Source of the DNA: Lysobacter dokdonensis DS-58
GTDB lineage: Bacteria > Pseudomonadota > Gammaproteobacteria > Xanthomonadales > Xanthomonadaceae
DNA length: 56,832 nt
Reading direction: 5' to 3'
Assembly: GCF_000770795.1 (NCBI RefSeq)
Contig: NZ_JRKJ01000011.1
Location: 1-56,832, forward strand
The notes below the pieces were generated by a model. That model was not told where the DNA came from. It saw nothing but the letters and a program-made list of their open reading frames with translations, and did not search any database. Position numbers and translations under genes: made by a program. Positions 44,946 to 54,082 of this stretch are shown one piece after another; position 1 is the first letter of the stretch, and every line of letters starts with the position of its first letter.

Positions 44946-44952
44946 CGGAATG

Positions 44953-45045
44953 TGGCGGAGAGAGCGGGATTCGAACCCGCGAAGCGGGGTTTAGCCGCTT
45001 ACACACTTTCCAGGCGTGCTCCTTCAACCGCTCGGACACCTCTCC
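44953..45045 (-). tRNA. serT: tRNA-Ser (anticodon GGA)
   Basis: A class II tRNA of 93 nt with encoded CCA. It starts GGAGAGGTGTCCGAGCGG, has an anticodon loop with GGA (stem CGCCT.../...), a long variable arm, the T-loop GGGTTCGAATCCC and ends CTCTCCGCCA. It reads UCC and UCU codons. A good promoter lies 44 nt upstream. The gene symbol is not certain. Confidence 0.93.
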
Positions 45046-45089
45046 GCTGGAACCCTGGCGCCGGCTTGCGGCCGGCATTCGGGTCGCGA

Positions 45090-45118
45090 ATTCTAGCCCC
45101 CGCCCCCCGGTGGGACAA
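45090..45118 (-). promoter_or_regulatory. Promoter of tRNA-Ser(GGA)
   Basis: Minus-strand TTGTCC (45118-45113), a 17-nt spacer and TAGAAT (45095-45090). The predicted start is near 45083, about 38 nt before the mature tRNA. The -35 lies in CCCGCGCTTGTCCC, identical to the upstream region of tRNA-Ser(CGA). Confidence 0.75.
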
Positions 45119-45135
45119 GCGCGGGCGATTCCGGT

Positions 45136-45552
45136 TCACTCCGGGTGCAACCAATCCGCACCGCCTTGCGCGTACGTCTCGTGCTTCCAGATGGGCACGC
45201 GCTGCTTCACCTCGTCGATGATCCAGCGGCAGGCGGCGAAGGCGGCATCACGGTGCGCGGCGCTCACCCCCACCCACACGGCGAGTTCGCCGATGGCCAG
45301 TTCGCCCGTGCGGTGCACGCAGCGGGCATCGAGGATGTCGAAGCGCTCGCACGCCTGCCCGAGCACGCGTTCGCCTTCGGCCTGCGCCAGCGCGACATAC
45401 GCCTCGTAGCGCAGGCCAGTGACCGCGCGCCCGGCGTTGTGGTCGCGGACCCAGCCTTCGAAGCTCGCGTAGCCGCCCACGCGGGCGTCGAGCAATCCCG
45501 CGCGCAGGGTCGCCACGTCGAAAGGGGTGTCGGACAACGCGAACCGGTTCAT
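45136..45552 (-). CDS. moaE: Molybdopterin synthase catalytic subunit
   Basis: The 138-residue MoaE uses MoaD thiocarboxylate to put the dithiolene sulphurs on precursor Z (cPMP). Conserved segments: GGYASFEGWVRDHNAGRAVTGL, LRYEAYVALAQAEGE, VHRTGELAIGELAVWVGVSAAHRDAAF and the active-site lysines in VKQRVPIWKHETYAQGG. The ATG at 45552 lies 1 nt from the moaD stop, so the two subunits of one enzyme are made together. Confidence 0.95.
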   Translation of the reverse strand: MNRFALSDTPFDVATLRAGLLDARVGGYASFEGWVRDHNAGRAVTGLRYEAYVALAQAEGERVLGQACERFDILDARCVHRTGELAIGELAVWVGVSAAHRDAAFAACRWIIDEVKQRVPIWKHETYAQGGADWLHPE

Positions 45553-45553
45553 C

Positions 45554-45799
45554 TCAACCGCCCGACACCGGCGGGATGAATGCGATCTCGCTGCGGTCGC
45601 GCGGTGCATCGTCCCAGCGCGCGAACTCACCGTCGACCGCCACGCGCAGTTTTTCGACCGGCAACGGAAATCCGTGGCGCGCGCGCAGCTCGATGTACAG
45701 CACGCGCAGGTCCGGTGCGTTGGTGTCGAAGGTCTCGTGGTCGATCCCCGCCACGTCGCGCAACGATGCGAAATACAGCACGGTGATGCGCGTGCTCAT
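45554..45799 (-). CDS. moaD: Molybdopterin synthase sulfur carrier subunit
   Basis: The 81-residue ubiquitin-like MoaD ends in the required diglycine (FIPPVSGG), which is adenylated and thiocarboxylated before donating sulphur to Moa[13 protein letters not shown] is the typical start. Its ATG overlaps the moaC stop (ATGA). Length matches E. coli MoaD. Confidence 0.94.
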   Translation of the reverse strand: MSTRITVLYFASLRDVAGIDHETFDTNAPDLRVLYIELRARHGFPLPVEKLRVAVDGEFARWDDAPRDRSEIAFIPPVSGG

Positions 45800-46287
45800 C
45801 CGATCTCGCCCACGTCGCGCTTGCCGCCGCGCTTGGCGACCAGTTTCGCCGGGCCGATGACGATCGCGTGCGACAACGCCTTGCACATGTCGTAGACCGT
45901 CAGCGCGGCGACGGTGGCGCCGGTCAGCGCTTCCATTTCCACGCCCGTGCGGTGCGTCGTGCGCACCGTGCAGGTGATGGCGAGCTCCCGCACCCCGGTC
46001 CAGTCGATGGTGAACTTGCAGCCGTCGATGGGCAGCGGATGGCAGAAGGGAATCAGGTCCGAGGTTTTCTTCACCGCCATCGTGCCGGCGATGATCGCGG
46101 TGTCGACGATCGCGCCCTTCGCGCTGCGCAGGCCGCTGGCCCGCAGTTGCTTCGCGACCTCGGGCGGGAACTTCACGTGGCATTCGGCGCTGGCCACGCG
46201 TGCGGTGACGGCCTTGTCGGCGACGTCGACCATCGCGGGCAGGCCGTCCGCCGACACGTGCGTCAACGATTTCCCGCGCGTGGGCAT
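45796..46287 (-). CDS. moaC: Cyclic pyranopterin monophosphate synthase MoaC
   Basis: The 163-residue MoaC converts the MoaA product to c[82 protein letters not shown] and KTSD-type substrate loops are all present. Its ATG shares a base with the moaA stop (TGATG). With moaA, moaD and moaE it completes the first two stages of molybdenum cofactor synthesis. Confidence 0.96.
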   Translation of the reverse strand: MPTRGKSLTHVSADGLPAMVDVADKAVTARVASAECHVKFPPEVAKQLRASGLRSAKGAIVDTAIIAGTMAVKKTSDLIPFCHPLPIDGCKFTIDWTGVRELAITCTVRTTHRTGVEMEALTGATVAALTVYDMCKALSHAIVIGPAKLVAKRGGKRDVGEIG

Positions 46288-47324
46288 CACCCACCCACCA
46301 GGTACATCTCGACGTGGCGGCGCGAGGCCGTCGCGGCGCCGCGCACTTCGCTGTAACGATCCGCGCGCCCGGCCCATGCCTGCGACACCGCATCGGCCAG
46401 CGCGTCCTCGCCCTGCCGCACGAACGCACGCAAGGGTTGCCCGTCGCCTGCGAACAGGCAGGTGTACAACGTCCCGTCCGCCGACACGCGCGCACGATGG
46501 CAGTCGCCGCAGAACGGCACGGTGACCGAACTGACGAAGCCGATTTCGCCCGTCCCGTCTTCATACGCATAACGCGCCGCGACTTCGCCGCGATAGTTGC
46601 GGTCCAGCGCGCGCAGCGGCCATCGCGCGTGCAGGCGATCGCGCAGCTCCGCGGATGGCACGACGTTTTCGCGACGCCAGCCGTTGCACGTCCCGACATC
46701 CATGTATTCGATGAAGCGCAGCACGTGGCCGTGTTCGCGCGCGTACTGCGCGAGCGGCAGCACCTCGCTCTCGTTCACGCCACGCTGCACGACGCAGTTG
46801 AGCTTGATCGGCGCGAAGCCGGCGGCGTGCGCGGCTTCGATGCCGGCGAGCACGTCGTCGATGCGCCCGCGGCCGCCGGACATCGCGGCGAACATCGCCG
46901 GCGACAACGCATCCAGGCTCACGGTGATGCGGTGCAGGCCGGCATCGCGCAGCGCGCGTGCTTGCGTGGCGAGCAGGCTCCCGTTCGTGGTCAGCGCGAG
47001 ATCTTCGAGCCCGTCGATGCGCGCCAGGCGCCGCACGAGATCGGGCAGGCCCTTGCGCAACAACGGTTCGCCGCCGGTCAACCGCACCTTGCGCACGCCC
47101 AGGCGCACGAACGCACGCACCAGCGTTTCCATTTCGTCGAACGACAGACGCCCTGCCGCATCGAGCCCGTGGTCGTCGGGAATGCGGTCGGCCGGCATGC
47201 AGTACGGGCAACGGAAGTTGCAGGCATCGATCACCGACAGCCGCAGGTCGCGCAGCGGGCGGCCCAGCGCATCCACTGGCAAGGGCGGCGCGGGCATCGG
47301 CGCCAGGGGCATCGGCGTGCTCAT
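46287..47324 (-). CDS. moaA: GTP 3',8-cyclase MoaA
   Basis: The 345-residue radical-SAM enzyme rearranges GTP for molybdopterin synthesis. The N-terminal [4Fe-4S] motif is Cys35-x3-Cys39-x2-Cys42 in [12 protein letters not shown]. The SAM motif [13 protein letters not shown] follows, then the C-terminal cluster cysteines in [19 protein letters not shown]. It ends in Gly-Gly (YLVGG), which MoaA needs for activity. The ATG overlaps the stop of the MBL gene, so moaA is translated from the same message. Confidence 0.96.
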   Translation of the reverse strand: MSTPMPLAPMPAPPLPVDALGRPLRDLRLSVIDACNFRCPYCMPADRIPDDHGLDAAGRLSFDEMETLVRAFVRLGVRKVRLTGGEPLLRKGLPDLVRRLARIDGLEDLALTTNGSLLATQARALRDAGLHRITVSLDALSPAMFAAMSGGRGRIDDVLAGIEAAHAAGFAPIKLNCVVQRGVNESEVLPLAQYAREHGHVLRFIEYMDVGTCNGWRRENVVPSAELRDRLHARWPLRALDRNYRGEVAARYAYEDGTGEIGFVSSVTVPFCGDCHRARVSADGTLYTCLFAGDGQPLRAFVRQGEDALADAVSQAWAGRADRYSEVRGAATASRRHVEMYLVGG

Positions 47325-48091
47325 CGCATCGGGGCCGTCAGCGCGGTCGTCGGTGCGAGCGGGATGACTTCGCCGGCGCGCGCGATGCTGTGGCCGCGCA
47401 CTTCCAGGCGCGCGCCATCGGCTTCGCTGGCGTAGTGGTACAGGCGGCAGCGCGAAAGGAGTTCGGGCGGATACTCGTGTTCGAGGTCTTCGATGCCGCT
47501 GTGCGACGGATTGCCGTGCAGCGCGCAGTCGTGGAAAACGAGTTCGCCGGCGTCGGCGAATTTCGCCAGTTGTTCGGGAATCGGGCGCGTGTCGCCGGTC
47601 CACACCACGCTGCCGCGCAGGCGCAGGCCGAAGCTGGTGTCGGGCCAATGGTGGCGCGTAGGGAACACTTCCAGGCGCACGCCCTCGTGCCAGAAATGAT
47701 CGCCGACGGGGATCAGGCGGAATGCATCCCAGAAGTTGGCGCCGCCTTCGGCGAGCACGTTCGGATACGAGGCGATGCGTTGCTGCAGCAGCGGCACCAG
47801 CGGCGCGGGCACGTACAGCTTCACGTCGCCGCGCACGCCGTCGCCCCAGTAACTTGCGCCGAACAGGCGTTCGAACCCGCCGACGTGGTCCAGGTGCGCA
47901 TGCGTCACGAACACCGCGCGCGGCGCCCCGCCGTATTGCGCGAGGTAGTGCGTCAGGCCGTCGTTGCCGCAATCGATGGACAACCACGGGAGGCCGTCGC
48001 GCTCGATCGTCGCCATCGCCGAGCCCAGTTCGGTGGCGAATGCGTCGCCGACGCCCTGCAGGCGCAGCGACCACGACCCGGCGGCGTTCAT
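47321..48091 (-). CDS. MBL-fold metallo-hydrolase
   Basis: The 256-residue metallo-beta-lactamase fold protein has the zinc motif VFVTHAHLDHVGG (about 60-72), LEVFPTRHHWPDTSFGLRLRG and VVWTGDTRPIPEQLAKFA, resembling tRNase Z-like or phosphodiesterase-type members. Substrate is unknown. It sits between kdkA (1-nt gap) and moaA (4-nt overlap), but this linkage does not by itself imply a role in cofactor or lipopolysaccharide synthesis. Confidence 0.82.
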   Translation of the reverse strand: MNAAGSWSLRLQGVGDAFATELGSAMATIERDGLPWLSIDCGNDGLTHYLAQYGGAPRAVFVTHAHLDHVGGFERLFGASYWGDGVRGDVKLYVPAPLVPLLQQRIASYPNVLAEGGANFWDAFRLIPVGDHFWHEGVRLEVFPTRHHWPDTSFGLRLRGSVVWTGDTRPIPEQLAKFADAGELVFHDCALHGNPSHSGIEDLEHEYPPELLSRCRLYHYASEADGARLEVRGHSIARAGEVIPLAPTTALTAPMR

Positions 48092-48092
48092 C

Positions 48093-48857
48093 TCAATAAC
48101 CCTTGTTCCATTGCGCTTCGTAGGCTGCGCGCAGGCGGCTAAAGTCCCGCTCGACGTCGGCCGTGTCGCGCTCGCCGCGCAACTTGAGCAATGAACGCTT
48201 CAGCCGCGCGAGGTTCTTTTCCCGCCATTTGGTGGCGGGGATGCGCAACACGCTGCGGTCGAGATCGATCATCCAGCCGTTGCCCGCATCGTCGAAGAGC
48301 AGATTGTGGGCGTTGAGGTCGGCATGGTCGAGGCCGGCGCGGTGGAAGCGCGCGATGAGCCGGCCGGCGGCTTCCCACGGTGCGGAATCGCCGGGCGTGT
48401 TGGCGCGGTGGCCGAGGGAATGCACGTGTTCGATGCGCTCGAGCAGGATTGCGGCGCGGTAACGATGCCCCTTGCGCACGTAATACGCCGCGATGGGCGC
48501 CGGCACCGGGAGCTTCTTTGCGCGCAATGCCTTCAGCAGGCGGAACTCGGCGAAGCTGCGCACGCGGTCGTTGCCGCGCCACAGATGCCGGTCGCGGCTG
48601 ATGCGTGCGACCAGGCCGCCGCGCAGGTAGTGGCGCAACACCGCGCCGCCGAAGGGCCCGTCGACGAACCACGCCGCCCCACGGCCGCCCGACGACACCG
48701 GGTGCGCATGGCTGCCCCAGTGCTGCGGGTCGAACCACTCGGGCACCGCCGGGTCCGCGCCTGCTTGCCGCAACTGCGTGCGGTCGAACAGAATCGCGCC
48801 ATACCCCAGCCCCTCGCGGAACGGCGTCAGGCTTTCATTGGCGTCGAACGCGGCCAT
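48093..48857 (-). CDS. kdkA: 3-deoxy-D-manno-octulosonic acid kinase
   Basis: The 254-residue lipopolysaccharide kinase phosphorylates Kdo at O-4 in single-Kdo lipid A core, using ATP at the cytosolic side. It has the kinase-like [25 protein letters not shown] glycine/lysine-region, the catalytic [12 protein letters not shown] (Asp180) and the metal-binding WMIDLDRS. Kdo kinase occurs in Haemophilus, Vibrio and xanthomonads. The divergent heptosyltransferase-like gene supports a core-synthesis locus. Confidence 0.9.
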   Translation of the reverse strand: MAAFDANESLTPFREGLGYGAILFDRTQLRQAGADPAVPEWFDPQHWGSHAHPVSSGGRGAAWFVDGPFGGAVLRHYLRGGLVARISRDRHLWRGNDRVRSFAEFRLLKALRAKKLPVPAPIAAYYVRKGHRYRAAILLERIEHVHSLGHRANTPGDSAPWEAAGRLIARFHRAGLDHADLNAHNLLFDDAGNGWMIDLDRSVLRIPATKWREKNLARLKRSLLKLRGERDTADVERDFSRLRAAYEAQWNKGY

Positions 48858-48882
48858 TGTCCGAACGAGTCTAGCAAGCAAC

Positions 48883-49947
48883 GTGCCCGCAACGTCGCCC
48901 CCACCCCGCTCGCTGTGCCTGCTGCGCCTTTCGGCGCTGGGCGATGTGACGCACGTCGTGCCGCTGGTGCGCACCCTGCGCCAGGCCTGGCCGGAGACGG
49001 CGATCACCTGGATCATCGGCACGGGCGAGTTCAAATTGCTCGAAGGGCTGCCGGGGGTCGAGTTCCTCGTCTACGACAAGCGCAGCGGCATCGGCGGGAT
49101 GCTGGCGCTGCGGCGCGCGTTGCAGGGCCGTCAGTTCGATGCGTTGCTGCAGATGCAGGTGGCGATGCGCGCCAACCTGTTGTCCGCGTGCATCCCCGCG
49201 ACGCGCCGCATCGGCTACGACGCTTCGCGTTCGAAGGACCTGCACGGCTTGTTCGTCAACGAGCGCATCGCCGACCGCCCGGGCATCCATGTGCTCGATG
49301 CGATCGGCAGTTTCTGCGAGCCGTTGGGCATCGTGCAGAACGAAGTGGTCTGGAACATGCCCGTGCCCGAATCGGCGCACGACTGGGCGCGCGCGCAATG
49401 GCCGGACGACGGTACGCCGACGCTCGTCGTCTCGCCCTGTTCGAGCCACGTGTTGCGCAACTGGCGCGCCGAGCGTTACGCGGCGGTGGCCGACCACGCG
49501 GTGTCGAAGGGCTGGCGCGTGGTGTTGTGTGGCGGGCGCAGCGCGTTGGAACGCTCGGTGGCCGACGCGATCCTCGCCGCGATGCAGGCGCCGGCGCTCG
49601 ATCTCGTCGGCAAGGACACGCTGAAGCAGTTGCCGGCCTTGCTCGCGCGCGCGGACCTGGTGATGACGCCGGACTCGGGCCCCACGCACATCGCCAACGC
49701 GATGGGCACAAAGGTGCTCGGCCTGCACGCGCCGAGCAACCCGCGCCGCAGCGGCCCGTATTCGGACCTGCGCTATTGCGTCGATCGCTACGACGCCGCC
49801 GCGCGCAAGTTCCTCGGCAAAGCGGCCGAAGAGTTGCCGTGGGGCACCAAGATCGAGCGCGCCGGGGCGATGGACTTGATCACCATCGAGGACGCGGTGC
49901 AGGCCTTCGACCGTTTCTGCGCCGACCGGCGCGCGGGGCGCTACTGA
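48883..49947 (+). CDS. GT9-family heptosyltransferase-like protein
   Basis: The 354-residue GT-B enzyme of the ADP-heptose:LPS heptosyltransferase family has an N-terminal Rossmann half ([20 protein letters not shown]) and the C-terminal donor-binding half with [12 protein letters not shown] and [24 protein letters not shown]. It probably adds heptose to the lipopolysaccharide inner core. The GTG at 48883 is the only plausible start after the kdkA divergence and has a weak ribosome site. The divergent gap to kdkA is just 25 nt. The 3' end overlaps the convergent fosX by 7 nt. Confidence 0.87.
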   Translation: MPATSPPPRSLCLLRLSALGDVTHVVPLVRTLRQAWPETAITWIIGTGEFKLLEGLPGVEFLVYDKRSGIGGMLALRRALQGRQFDALLQMQVAMRANLLSACIPATRRIGYDASRSKDLHGLFVNERIADRPGIHVLDAIGSFCEPLGIVQNEVVWNMPVPESAHDWARAQWPDDGTPTLVVSPCSSHVLRNWRAERYAAVADHAVSKGWRVVLCGGRSALERSVADAILAAMQAPALDLVGKDTLKQLPALLARADLVMTPDSGPTHIANAMGTKVLGLHAPSNPRRSGPYSDLRYCVDRYDAAARKFLGKAAEELPWGTKIERAGAMDLITIEDAVQAFDRFCADRRAGRY

Positions 49948-50375
49948 GTCTCTGGCCGGATATGCTTTCCAGCCGCGTAATGGCGAAGCCGCTCGCCCAG
50001 GTCGCCCGCGTGCAACTCGAACAAATGGTTGTCGAAATCGTAGAAGTAGATCGACTCGCCTTCCACCGCGATACGCGGCCGCGATGGTACGACCTCGGCG
50101 CCCGCGCTCCGCAGTCGCGAGCGAATTTCATCGAAACGGTCGGCGTCGAGGCTCAGCGCAACGTGGTCGTATGACCGCGCACGCACCGCTTCGGGATCTT
50201 GCATGACGACCAGCCACGCGTTTCCGATCTGAAGAAAGACCTCGGGATACTTCGAGTACTCCTTGTCGGCGCTGCGATAGACCTCCCGGGCGTCGAGGGC
50301 GTCGACGAACAATCGCGCCGTCCGCGTCATATCGCGGACGACGATCGTCACGTGGTTGATGCTGTGCACGCTCAT
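49941..50375 (-). CDS. fosX: Probable FosX fosfomycin epoxide hydrolase (VOC family)
   Basis: The 144-residue vicinal-oxygen-chelate protein matches FosX along its length: INHVTIVVRDM, AREVYRSADKEYSKYPEVFL, SRPRIAVEGESIYFYDFDNH and LFELHAGDLGERLRHY. Predicted metal ligands are His8, His71 and Glu120. Glu45 lies where FosX has its general base Glu44, which suggests epoxide hydrolysis rather than the thiol transfer of FosA/FosB. FosX inactivates fosfomycin by adding water at C1. GGAGGAG precedes the ATG. Local GC is clearly lower than in flanking genes (31 of 60 bases at 50221-50280), hinting at transfer. Other VOC functions are not excluded. Confidence 0.8.
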   Translation of the reverse strand: MSVHSINHVTIVVRDMTRTARLFVDALDAREVYRSADKEYSKYPEVFLQIGNAWLVVMQDPEAVRARSYDHVALSLDADRFDEIRSRLRSAGAEVVPSRPRIAVEGESIYFYDFDNHLFELHAGDLGERLRHYAAGKHIRPETQ

Positions 50376-50690
50376 GTCGACTCCTCCGATGCGCCGAGTG
50401 CTTGCCGGACTCGGTTGTCGAGCCAGCCAGAAGCGGCTGGCCACGGCGCGTAGTGAATAGTTCTGCCGCGCAAGCCGAACGGCAACGTGAAAAGCCAACG
50501 GGAGAAGTTGCACCGACGATAGGGGAAGCAGCTGTTCCTTCGGGTCCGACGTTCCCGGGTGCGCGACGAACATGACCCGCAACAGCGATCCATCAACCGC
50601 GTCACGGCGGACGGGGTCTTGCCAAGCCCCACCCCCAGAGGATGGAGGTAGCCCTGGCTTTCCACAGGCTACTGAAGGATGTTGCCGAGC
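50376..50690. other. Intergenic stretch upstream of fosX, no convincing gene
   Basis: About 315 nt with lower GC than the surroundings (35 of 60 at 50461-50520). The longest open frame (50372-50665, minus, 97 codons) overlaps the fosX start and is rich in Arg/Ser/Cys with no recognisable domain, so I do not call it. A 9-bp inverted repeat around 50419-50442 may be a leader hairpin of fosX. No IS ends, integrase remnant or clear attC-type site is visible. Confidence 0.5.
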
Positions 50691-50719
50691 AAAAAAAAAC
50701 GCCCCCGAGAGGGGGCGTT
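50691..50719 (-). terminator. Rho-independent terminator after tRNA-Ser(CGA)
   Basis: Minus-strand 9-bp stem AACGCCCCC/GGGGGCGTT with a 4-nt loop and nine T residues, starting 8 nt after the tRNA 3' end. Confidence 0.93.
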
Positions 50720-50725
50720 CTTCGT

Positions 50726-50817
<92 letters not shown>

Positions 50818-50858
50818 TGAAGCGGGCACGCGCGGACAAGCCGGGCGGCGGGGCGTGC

Positions 50859-50887
50859 ATGATACGGGCGCGCGTCGCGCGGGACAA
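50859..50887 (-). promoter_or_regulatory. Promoter of tRNA-Ser(CGA)
   Basis: Minus-strand TTGTCC (50887-50882), 17-nt spacer and TATCAT (50864-50859). The -35 is embedded in CCCGCGCTTGTCCC, the same 14 bases as upstream of tRNA-Ser(GGA). Confidence 0.75.
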
Positions 50888-50930
50888 GCGCGGGTAGACT
50901 GTGGGGCCCTGCCCTCATCGACATCGCCCA

Positions 50931-51338
50931 ATGTCCGAACTCCTGGTCCCGGTCTCCTACGGCGAACTCCTCGACAAGATCGCGATCCTGCAGATCAAGT
51001 CCGAGCGCATGTCCGATCCCGCCAAGCTGGCGAACGTCCGCAACGAACTCTCCGCGCTCGAGAAAACCTGGATGGCGCATCCGGCCGCCGGCGGCGACGT
51101 CGCGAAGCTGCGCGCCGACCTCAAGGCGGTCAACGAACGGCTCTGGGTGATCGAGGACGACATCCGCGTGAAGGAGAAATCACGCGCGTTCGACGAGGAG
51201 TTCGTGCGCCTGGCGCGCAGCGTGTATTTCGAGAACGACGAGCGCGCGCGGATCAAGAAGGACATCAACCTCGCGCTGGGCTCGGCCTACGTCGAGGAGA
51301 AGTCGTACGCCGACTACCGTAGCGGCGACGCGCCCTGA
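50931..51338 (+). CDS. DUF6165 family protein
   Basis: The 135-residue cytosolic protein is mainly helical: MSELLVPVSYGELLDKIAIL, KSERMSDPAKLANVRNELSAL, and the charged VYFENDERARIKKDINLALGS. It matches the DUF6165 family seen in xanthomonads and other proteobacteria, often near lipopolysaccharide or glycosyltransferase genes, though no activity is known. The ATG at 50931 begins the conserved start. It is divergent from tRNA-Ser(CGA). The following 151 nt to the phosphatase gene hold no further gene that I can support. Confidence 0.8.
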   Translation: MSELLVPVSYGELLDKIAILQIKSERMSDPAKLANVRNELSALEKTWMAHPAAGGDVAKLRADLKAVNERLWVIEDDIRVKEKSRAFDEEFVRLARSVYFENDERARIKKDINLALGSAYVEEKSYADYRSGDAP

Positions 51339-51489
51339 GAACGCCCGCGTCCCGTCGGGTGGCGTATGGACAACGTGACGCCGTGCCCGGTTCCGACGGT
51401 TCGCGTGGCGTGCACGGCCGGATCGCAACGATCATGCCGTTGATGCCTGCAAGCCCCCTCGCGGGTCCCCTCTCCTCGTCAGCCGCCCA

Positions 51490-52194
51490 ATGATCGAATT
51501 CGGACACCTGACCCACGTCGGCCTGCGTCGGGAATTGAACGAGGACACCTACTACGGCGACAGCGAGCTGGGGTTGTGGCTCGTTGCCGACGGAATGGGG
51601 GGCCACGAATACGGCGAGGTCGCCAGCGCCCTGGCGCGCGAGACCATCGTGCGCGAAGTGCGCGACGGCACGCCGCTCGCGCAAGCCATCCGCATCGCCG
51701 ACGAGGAAATCATCCGCGCCTCGCGCCGCCGCAACGACGCGCTGCCCATGGGCACGACCGTCGTCGCCGCGCGCGTGACGGGCAACCGCTTCGAAGTGGC
51801 CTGGGTCGGCGACAGCCGCGTGTACATCTGGCGCGAAGGGCAGCTCGCGCAGTTGTCGCAGGATCACTCCTACGTGCAGGAACTGATCGCGCAAGGCGCG
51901 ATTTCCGCCGAACAGGCGCGCAGCCACCCCCACCGCAACGTGGTGACGCAGGCGCTGGGCGTGACCGACCCGAATCAGCTGAACGTCGAAACGATGACCG
52001 GCGAACTGCGCCCGGGCATGCAACTGCTGCTATGCAGCGACGGGCTGACCGAGGAAGTCGAGGACGGCAACATCGCCAGCGTGCTGGGCCACGACGAATG
52101 CAGCGCGCAGGAATGCGTCGACACCCTGGTGGCGGCCGCGCTGGACGGCGGCGGGTCCGACAACGTGACCGTGGTGCTCGTCCGGCGTCACTAA
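51490..52194 (+). CDS. PP2C-family serine/threonine phosphatase
   Basis: The 234-residue metal-dependent phosphatase (PppA/Stp type) has all PP2C motifs: RRELNEDTYY with metal Asp, LWLVADGMGGHEYGEVAS, ALPMGTTVVAA, VAWVGDSRVYIWR, LSQDHSYVQELIAQG, LLLCSDGLTEEV and GGGSDNVTVVLVR. It removes phosphate from proteins phosphorylated by Hanks-type kinases. No partner kinase or type VI secretion gene is visible in the window, so its target is open. Its stop overlaps the convergent dnaQ stop by 4 nt. Confidence 0.93.
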   Translation: MIEFGHLTHVGLRRELNEDTYYGDSELGLWLVADGMGGHEYGEVASALARETIVREVRDGTPLAQAIRIADEEIIRASRRRNDALPMGTTVVAARVTGNRFEVAWVGDSRVYIWREGQLAQLSQDHSYVQELIAQGAISAEQARSHPHRNVVTQALGVTDPNQLNVETMTGELRPGMQLLLCSDGLTEEVEDGNIASVLGHDECSAQECVDTLVAAALDGGGSDNVTVVLVRRH

Positions 52195-52925
52195 GCGGGG
52201 ATGGCGTCCATCGGGGCGTCTTCCTCCATCAACACATCCCACACCGCGCGGCCGCCTGCCTTCTTGCGCAGCACGGCCAGCCGCGCATCGTGCGCGGCGA
52301 GTTCTTCCACCGTCGCCGTGATGCGCGGACGCGGGCCGCCACTCGCGGCGAACTCCGCGACGATGGCGCGCGCCGGATCTTCCGCGGCGGCGAAACCGAT
52401 CTCGCCCTGCCCCGACGTCAGCGCGAGGTACGCTTCGGCGAGCAACTGCGCGTCGAGCAACGCGCCGTGCAACGAACGATGCGAGTTGTCGACGCCCAGG
52501 CGCCGGCACAACGCATCGAGCGAATTGCGCTGGCCCGGGAACCGCTGGCGCGCCAGCGCGAGCGAGTCCTCGACGTTGCAGCGATCGCGCACGCACCCCA
52601 GGTGCACGCCGATGCGCGCCAGTTCGTAATCGAGAAACCCCAGGTCGAAGGCCGCGTTGTGGATCACCAGTTCCGCGCCGTCGATGAAGGCGAGGAATTC
52701 GTCGACGACGTCCTCGAAACGCGGCTTGTCGGCGAGGAATTCCAGCGTCAGGCCGGTGACTTCCTGCGCGCCGGGTTCGAACGCGCAATCGGGCTTGAGG
52801 TATCGCTGGAACGTGCGGCCGGTCGGGCGGCGTTCCACCAGTTCGACGCAGCCGATTTCCACCACCCGGTTGCCCTTGTCCCAGGACAATCCCGTGGTTT
52901 CGGTATCGAGCACCACCTGCCTCAT
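52191..52925 (-). CDS. dnaQ: DNA polymerase III epsilon subunit (proofreading exonuclease)
   Basis: The 244-residue 3'-5' exonuclease corrects replication errors. Exo [11 protein letters not shown] (Asp7, Glu9), Exo [20 protein letters not shown] and Exo [21 protein letters not shown] with the catalytic His are present. The C-terminal tail binds the alpha subunit. Its ATG overlaps the rnhA stop by 4 nt; E. coli dnaQ and rnhA are neighbours too but divergent, so here they form an operon. Confidence 0.95.
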   Translation of the reverse strand: MRQVVLDTETTGLSWDKGNRVVEIGCVELVERRPTGRTFQRYLKPDCAFEPGAQEVTGLTLEFLADKPRFEDVVDEFLAFIDGAELVIHNAAFDLGFLDYELARIGVHLGCVRDRCNVEDSLALARQRFPGQRNSLDALCRRLGVDNSHRSLHGALLDAQLLAEAYLALTSGQGEIGFAAAEDPARAIVAEFAASGGPRPRITATVEELAAHDARLAVLRKKAGGRAVWDVLMEEDAPMDAIPA

Positions 52926-53377
52926 CGCGCCGCCATCCCCTTGAACTTCACCGCTTCATCGCGCGCCAGTTGGTCGACGCGCTCGTTGTCCGGATCCCCG
53001 CTGTGCCCCTTCACCCAGCGCCAGTCGATCGTGTGGCGTTGGGTGGCGGCGTGCAGGCGCTCCCACAGGTCGCGATTCTTGACCGGATCGCCTGCCGCTG
53101 TCTTCCAGTTTCGACGGACCCAGTTCGGCATCCAGTCGCAGATGCCCTGGCGGACGTATTGCGAGTCGGTGTACAGCACGATCGTGCAGGGTTCGCTGAG
53201 CGATTCCAGGCCGGAGATCGCCGCCATCAGCTCCATGCGGTTGTTGGTCGTGAGCGCTTCGCCGCCGACCACTTCGCGTTCATGGCCCTTGTAGCGCAGC
53301 AGCGCCGCGTATCCGCCGGGACCGGGATTGCCGAGGCATGCGCCGTCGGTGTGCACCTCCACCTGCTTGGTCGTCAT
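52922..53377 (-). CDS. rnhA: Ribonuclease HI
   Basis: The 151-residue RNase HI degrades RNA in RNA-DNA hybrids. Acidic active-site residues are Asp11 ([15 protein letters not shown]), Glu49 ([10 protein letters not shown]), Asp71 ([11 protein letters not shown]) and Asp near 135 (DNERVDQLA), with catalytic His in [10 protein letters not shown]. The basic handle region [15 protein letters not shown] is retained. Both ends overlap neighbours by 4 nt (yafS-like upstream, dnaQ downstream). Confidence 0.97.
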   Translation of the reverse strand: MTTKQVEVHTDGACLGNPGPGGYAALLRYKGHEREVVGGEALTTNNRMELMAAISGLESLSEPCTIVLYTDSQYVRQGICDWMPNWVRRNWKTAAGDPVKNRDLWERLHAATQRHTIDWRWVKGHSGDPDNERVDQLARDEAVKFKGMAAR

Positions 53378-54036
53378 GCGGCGGGGACACCGTTGGCGAT
53401 GCGGACGACGGGGCGCAGACGAAGCGGGGTCAGCGGCACGACTCTTTTCTCCGCGCGCAGCAGGAAGGCCGCGCGCATGCCTGCGCCCTGTTGCAGGGAC
53501 GCGTTGGGGACGGGGGTCCAGCGGGGGCCCACGCCTTGCGACACCGCCTCGGGCTCGAGGCCGGCAGCGCGCAGGCGGCGGCGCCAGCGGACGGGTTCGG
53601 ATGCGGTCGGCCCCTGGCGCAGCCACCGCATGCGATAGGGGGCCAGCGGATTGAGGGTGAGCAGCCACAGGCGTCCACCGGGAATGAGGACGCGCGCGAT
53701 CTCTTCGAGCAGCGGCGCCGGCAGGACCGCACCGTCGCACGCATGCTGGAGAACGACGGTGCCCATGCACTCGGAGGCGATCGGCAGAGGCAGGCCGCAG
53801 CGCACCGGGCCATGGAACGCACCTCCCGCGACATGCAGCGGCAGCTCGCGTTCGCCGATCTCGCAGGGAGATTCGACCGGCGTGAGCCGCAGCCAGGGCT
53901 GTCCGGGGCGTTCGGCGGCGGCCATCCGGAGGATGTCGCCTTCGCTTTCGAGCACCGCGCGGCCCGCATCCGTGCCGAACCACGCCCCGGCGAGCGGGGC
54001 TTGTTCAGGTTGACGGGGGGTTCCGGGGAGCGGCAT
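53374..54036 (-). CDS. YafS-like methyltransferase-fold protein
   Basis: The 220-residue protein has the late half of a class I methyltransferase fold: [22 protein letters not shown], then [20 protein letters not shown], then a helical part. The early glycine-rich SAM motif is not evident, as also in E. coli YafS. Position between gloB and rnhA-dnaQ matches E. coli yafS exactly, supporting orthology. Function is unknown. It may bind a different ligand or methylate an unknown substrate. The ATG at 54036 lies 47 nt from the divergent gloB ATG. Confidence 0.8.
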   Translation of the reverse strand: MPLPGTPRQPEQAPLAGAWFGTDAGRAVLESEGDILRMAAAERPGQPWLRLTPVESPCEIGERELPLHVAGGAFHGPVRCGLPLPIASECMGTVVLQHACDGAVLPAPLLEEIARVLIPGGRLWLLTLNPLAPYRMRWLRQGPTASEPVRWRRRLRAAGLEPEAVSQGVGPRWTPVPNASLQQGAGMRAAFLLRAEKRVVPLTPLRLRPVVRIANGVPAA

Positions 54037-54082
54037 GGTCCCTATTCTGCGGGATGCCCCTTCCGCGTGGAGAGGCCTTTCG

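Noticed and set aside
50372-50665. Possible 97-codon gene upstream of fosX on the minus strand
   Set aside because: It has no recognisable domain, an odd Arg/Cys/Ser composition, and overlaps the fosX start and ribosome site.
50376-50720. Integron cassette or attC site associated with fosX
   Set aside because: No paired core sites of the GTTRRRY type or integrase remnant could be found; the hairpins present are a tRNA terminator and a short leader repeat.
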